From the NCBI RefSeq assembly GCF_051020955.1, contig NC_135014.1:29133742-29197741 (forward strand): a DNA stretch of 64,000 nt. Reading direction: 5' to 3'. The DNA is from Megalopta genalis (taxonomy: Eukaryota; Arthropoda; Insecta; Hymenoptera; Halictidae). The stretch's first letter is position 1. Each line of letters opens with the position of its first letter. Positions 59,758 through 64,000 of the stretch are shown here, piece by piece. A program made the translations under genes and the position numbers. Below the pieces are notes generated by a model. That model saw only the letters and a program-made list of their open reading frames with translations, searched no databases and was not told the DNA's origin.

Positions 59758-60385
59758 GATTCGCGCAGGATTCTTTGTTGCGCGCGGAAGGGTTGAAGTA
59801 ATGCAGCAGACCTTCTCGTTGTCCTGTTGCAATGATAATATAATAATTGATAATCTTAATATTTTGCGACGTGCAATAAGATCGATCGAATTATTATTCC
59901 GTAAAATAATAGTAATAATTTAAGCTTTCGCGCAGGATTCTTTGTTGCGCGCGAAAGGGTTGAAATAATGCAGCAGACCTTCTCGTTGTCCTGTTGCAAT
60001 GATAATATAATAATTCATAATCTTAATATTTTGCGACGTGCAATAAGATCGATCGAATTATTATTCCGTAAAATAATAGTAATAATTTAAGCTTTCGCGC
60101 AGGATTCTTTGTTGCGCGCGAAAGGGTTGAAGTAATGCAGCAGACCTTCTCGTTGTCCTGTTACGATAATAATAATTGATTATTATTATAATAATATTAT
60201 AATAATATAATAATAATAATAATAATATAATAATAATAATATAATAATATTATTATAATAATAATTTAATCATTTTAATATAATAATATTATTATAATAA
60301 TAATTTAATCATTTTAATATTTTGCGACGAGCAATAAAATCGACTGAATTATTATTCCGTAAAATAACAGTAATAATTTAAGCCT
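59758..60385. repeat. 167-bp tandem repeat, about 3.5 copies
   Basis: TCGCGCAGGATTCTTTGTTG starts at 59761, 59928 and 60095, a 167-bp period. Units contain GTAATGCAGCAGACCTTCTC (or AATAATG) and GTGCAATAAGATCGATCGAA. The third copy is interrupted by about 140 bp of ATAATAATA repeat, and the unit's end (TTTTGCGACGAGCAATAAAA to TTTAAGC) reappears at 60319-60381. Confidence 0.92.
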
Positions 60386-61165
60386 CCGCGGAGCAAAGCT
60401 GAAACATTTGAAAAACATCCCCGAAGCGTCGCTCGACTTCTCTAAGAAAGAATATTCGACCCTGCAGTCCGTCGTCCGCCCACGAAAGCGTGATTCTCTC
60501 ACGTTTCGCTTCTCGATCCGGTTCGTTACCTACTTTGATCCAGGCTGCCTCAGTCGACGGACAATTTTCCAAAGAGCCTCGACGCGGCGCGCTCTTTCGT
60601 CAGCGCAAACTTTCGCGATTGTTCCTCTGTCTCGGCGAGGAGGAGGAGCGAGTGGATTCCGGCGTAATGCGAACGTCAAACACTTAAATATCCCCGGGCA
60701 AAGGATCAAGCCTGTGGGAGCGGACACCTGAGCATGCGAGAGAGAAAGAGGGAGAGAGAGGGAGAGAGAGAGAAAGGGCTCTAAGCCCGCAATCGGGGAT
60801 GCTGGATCGCTATGCGCACGGAATCCTTGGGATTCGTGCTCGTCCTCGATTCAATTAAACGGATCAACCGTGGCGCGAGGTATTTTCTAATAATAACCGC
60901 CACGAGGCGGACGATCGGCCGCGAGCCGCCGTGATCCGACGAATCAGCGACGACTAATATTATCGGACGATGGATTTGAAATTTCGTGTTTAAGTGGAGA
61001 CACATCACAGCCTCGAACAGGACAGTGGAGTCACGAGTGACTCGAGCATTGTGATTCTATTTCATTTTGCGGTCGAAGTCTCATTTTCTAGGTTCTTTTT
61101 TTTATTCGATAGATTAGGCAAGGGTTAAATACGGGCGTTCGTGTTCTTTGTATTTTTTGTTCCTG
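60386..61165. other. Intergenic DNA, no supported gene
   Basis: Unique GC-rich DNA and a GA-rich tract (60736-60778). Nothing coding is recognised. Confidence 0.4.
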
Positions 61166-62025
61166 GTTAAATTTTGTGGAAATCGTTGTACCAGCCAATT
61201 TTGTGGAAATTATTGTACCAGTTAATTTTATGGAGAGTTAATTTTGTCAAAGCATTGTAATAGTTAAATTTGTCAAAACGTGTTGTGCTGGTTAATTTTG
61301 TACAAATTATTATACCAGTCAATTTTGTGAAAATTGTTATACCAATTAATTTAGCGGAAAGCATCCTACTACTCAATTTTATGAAAACCGTTTATACCAG
61401 TCAATTTTGTGAAACCATTACACCAGTTGATTTTGCAAAAATCGTTATAACAGTCAATTTTGTGAAGATTATTATACTAATCAGTTTTGTGAAAATCATT
61501 CTACTACTCAATTTTATGAAAACCATTATACAAGTCAATTTTGTCAAAACATTGTACTGGTTAATTTTGTACAAATTATTATACCAGTCGATTTTGTGAA
61601 AATTGTTATACCAATTAATTTAGCGGAAAGCATCCTACTACTCAATTTTATGAAAACCGTTTATACCAGTCAATTTTGTGAAACCATTACACCAGTTAAT
61701 TTTGCAAAAATCGTTATAACAGTCAATTTTGTGAAGATTATTATACTAATCAGTTTTGTGAAAATCATTCTACTACTCAATTTTATGAAAACCATTATAC
61801 AAGTCAATTTTGTCAAAACATTGTACTGGTTAATTTTGTACAAATTATTATACCAGTCAATTTTGTGAAAATTGTTATACCAATTAATTTAGTGGAAAAC
61901 ATTCTACTGCTCAATTTTATGAAAACCGTTTATACCAGTTAATTTTGCAGAAATCATTATACCAGTCAATGTTCTAATATTCACTGTACCAGTCAATTTT
62001 GTGAAAATCATTGCAACAAATAGTT
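61166..62025. repeat. Minisatellite of about 27-30-bp monomers with a 269-bp higher-order period
   Basis: Monomers follow the pattern ACCAGTCAATTTTGTGAAAA plus a short ATTAT spacer. A distinct monomer, ACCAATTAATTTAG(C/T)GG, starts at 61341, 61610 and 61879, an exact 269-bp super-repeat covering about nine to ten monomers. Two plus-strand frames of 109 and 90 residues cross it because most monomers keep frame, but start context, composition (Ile/Val/Leu/Lys) and surroundings argue against a gene. Confidence 0.93.
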
Positions 62026-62620
62026 TAAAGGACCACTAGGTTAATACTTTCAACATACACAGCAAAAGAAATCAAAGAATTTAAAGACATTAAATAATTC
62101 TCGATATTCAACCGAACAGACTAATTTAATTAAGCTGGAAGCTAAGTTCTGTGTGTATACGTGTACTGGTCGCCGTACGATGGGTTAGGTTATGTTAGCC
62201 CCACGAAGTCGGAGCACGACGGAATAGAAGGCGAAGACATCACCTCAAAGGATCAAGAGCGAGCCAATTAGTCGGTTGAACGTGGTACGAATGCACGGGG
62301 TCCCATTGTCCTCGAGGGGCCACGCGATTTCACGGATCCCGGATGTCCTAGGAGCCACCCCTTCTTTCGCATCTGCATCGGGGAACAGCGTAAAATTTAA
62401 ATAAATGTTCCGGATACGCCGAATCAGCTGACATGCTAATCACGGCTCGGTGCAACCTCGTAAATACGCGACCGAATAATCTGCACCCCTTTCTCGGACA
62501 CCCTGTCAACCTGTCCGCACCCCTTTCTCTATCCGGCGCGTCATCTTTTACAGTTCTTCATAGTCATTTTACAGTTTCAACGCGGATTCACCTTTCGCGG
62601 AACTTTGTGATCATTTTATA
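62026..62620. other. Intergenic DNA, no supported gene
   Basis: Unique sequence. CACCCCTTTCTC occurs twice (62483 and 62518). No gene is recognised. Confidence 0.4.
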
Positions 62621-63390
62621 ATTTGATAATTCTATAGTAATAATATATAAAGGTAACATAATAAATAATATATGAAATAATATAAAATAATGTATAAAGA
62701 TAATATAATAAATAATATTTAAAGGTAACATAATAAATAATATATAAAATAATATCAAATAATGTATAAAGATAGTATAATAAATAATATATAAAATAAT
62801 ATCAAATAATGTATAAAGATAATATAATAAATAATATATAAAGGTAACATAATAAATAATATATAAAGGTAACATAATAAATAATATATGAAATAATATA
62901 AAATAATGTATAAAGATAATATAATAAATAATATTTAAAGGTAACATAATAAATAATATATAAAATAATATCAAATAATGTATAAAGATAGTATAATAAA
63001 TAATATATAAAATAATATTAAATAATGTATAAAGATAATATAATAAATAATATATAAAGGGGTAACATAATAAATAATATATGAAATAATATAAAATAAC
63101 GTATAAAGATAATATAATAAATAATATATAAGGTAATGTAAGATAATGTATAAAAATAGTGTAATAAATAATGTATATAATGTAAGATAATACATATAGA
63201 TAATATAATAAAATAAACGTAATAATTAGAAAGATAATAGAATGTATTTTATTATCAAATAAATAATAGGTATAAGCAGCGATTATATAAAGATAATATA
63301 TAACTAATATAACAAAATAAACGTAATAATTAGAAAGATAATAAAATGTATTTTATTATCAAATAAATGATAGGTATAACAATAAATGAG
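62621..63390. repeat. AT-rich higher-order repeat (AATAATATATAAAGGTAACAT units)
   Basis: Short units such as ATAATAAATAATATATAAA and GTATAAAGATAATATAATAA alternate. A longer block beginning GGTAACATAATAAATAATAT with TGAAATAATATAAAATAA repeats at 62652, 62868 and 63061 (216 and 193 bp). A further pair of about 80 bp (ACGTAATAATTAGAAAGATA) is near 63209 and 63321. Confidence 0.88.
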
Positions 63391-64000
63391 CAGCGATTAG
63401 ATACAAATAAAAATCCGTAAATGGTCAAAATACGATCGCGAGAATATAATAATGATTTTTATTTCGATAACAATTGCTCCGCCGTTTCTGGAAAAATCTC
63501 ACGATCGGACGCGTCGCGGCGACGCTGAAATTTCACGGACCGGTCGTGCAATCGACCGGAAGTACTCGATTTTTCAACGCCGCGAGAAAAAAAAAATGGG
63601 GTGCTTCTGCGCGACCGATCGGAAGAATCGATCGGCGAAAGGGGTGGTGAAAAAAGATGTTCCACGATCCCGAACGGATCGACCGCGGAAGGGTGAAGAT
63701 CCACGGCTCGTTCTCCATTCGCCGATTCGTTCCTCGCTCGCTGCGAGTTCATCGAGAGGGAAAATCGTTCGATTTCCGAATTCCGCGTGACCAATCGCTC
63801 CTCTTCGCCAGAAATTTGCGCGCGTCGTTTCTCCGAACCGGCAGATCTTGTGCGACCCTCGCGGCGACACACCTTTGCCACTGTGTACAACCCTTTAAAC
63901 CTGGACGAGGGTTAACAACCCGTCCACATTTTATTATCATTGCTCATTGTACACGGGTAATAAACCCGTATTAGTCTTCACAAAGGTGCGAATTAGGAAG
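63391..64000. other. Window end, GC-rich DNA with small hairpins
   Basis: Overlapping frames on both strands (63452-63974) show no family features. Two short perfect hairpins lie at 63903-63925 (GGACGAGGGTT/AACCCGTCC with one unpaired A) and 63953-63969 (ACGGGT/ACCCGT). Confidence 0.4.

Noticed and set aside
61270..61868. Two open frames of 109 and 90 residues with a repeated sequence
   Set aside because: They follow the 27-30-bp minisatellite; frame retention comes from the monomer structure, with no start context or neighbouring exons.
1..64000. tRNA, rRNA, reverse transcriptase or transposase genes
   Set aside because: I looked for tRNA B-box-like GGTTCGAATCC contexts, YXDD-type reverse-transcriptase text and DDE-type transposase text in the translations and found none convincing.

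Overview
The window reads as nuclear DNA of an insect, most likely a hymenopteran (bee, wasp or ant group). The evidence is short GT-AG introns of about 70-280 bp, frequent CpG with GC-rich islands set in very AT-rich low-complexity DNA, three animal housekeeping genes with insect-like exon structure, and many small palindromic DNA-transposon relics. No ribosomal RNA, tRNA, CRISPR or bacterial-style operon was seen.

Genes occupy only the left quarter. (1) 2252-3914, + strand: a seven-exon WD40 protein, the orthologue of AAMP (yeast Sqt1 family). (2) 4047-4932, - strand: a four-exon UPF0598 protein (human C8orf82 family), tail to tail with AAMP with only 132 bp between the stop codons. (3) 6017-15458, + strand: KATNB1, the p80 regulatory subunit of the microtubule-severing enzyme katanin, in 15 coding segments. 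It has N-terminal WD40 repeats, a Ser/Pro-rich linker and the con80 domain, which is interrupted by a 5-kb intron. All three models close in frame after splicing (412, 227 and 871 codons). KATNB1 holds a 141-nt in-frame optional intron.

From 15459 to 64000 (about 48.5 kb) no protein-coding gene can be supported. This desert alternates GC-rich unique DNA with AT-rich or CT-rich simple sequence and repeats. The main repeats are: a TA-flanked palindromic MITE family of about 220 bp with about ten loci and a tandem cluster at 49665-51049; a long foldback element at 19013-19647; a second foldback at 39868-40205; a pogo-like relic and its triplicated neighbour at 33986-34612; an array carrying a 16-bp perfect palindrome at 29880-30851; and tandem repeats of 137, 240, 167 and 269 bp. 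Long reading frames there fall mainly in simple repeats or GC-rich DNA and look like chance.

The three genes do not form a pathway. AAMP is a ribosome-biogenesis/cell-migration WD40 protein, UPF0598 is a protein of unknown function that is probably mitochondrial, and KATNB1 is cytoskeletal. Their arrangement (AAMP > < UPF0598, UPF0598 < > KATNB1) suggests a shared polyadenylation zone and a shared bidirectional promoter region.
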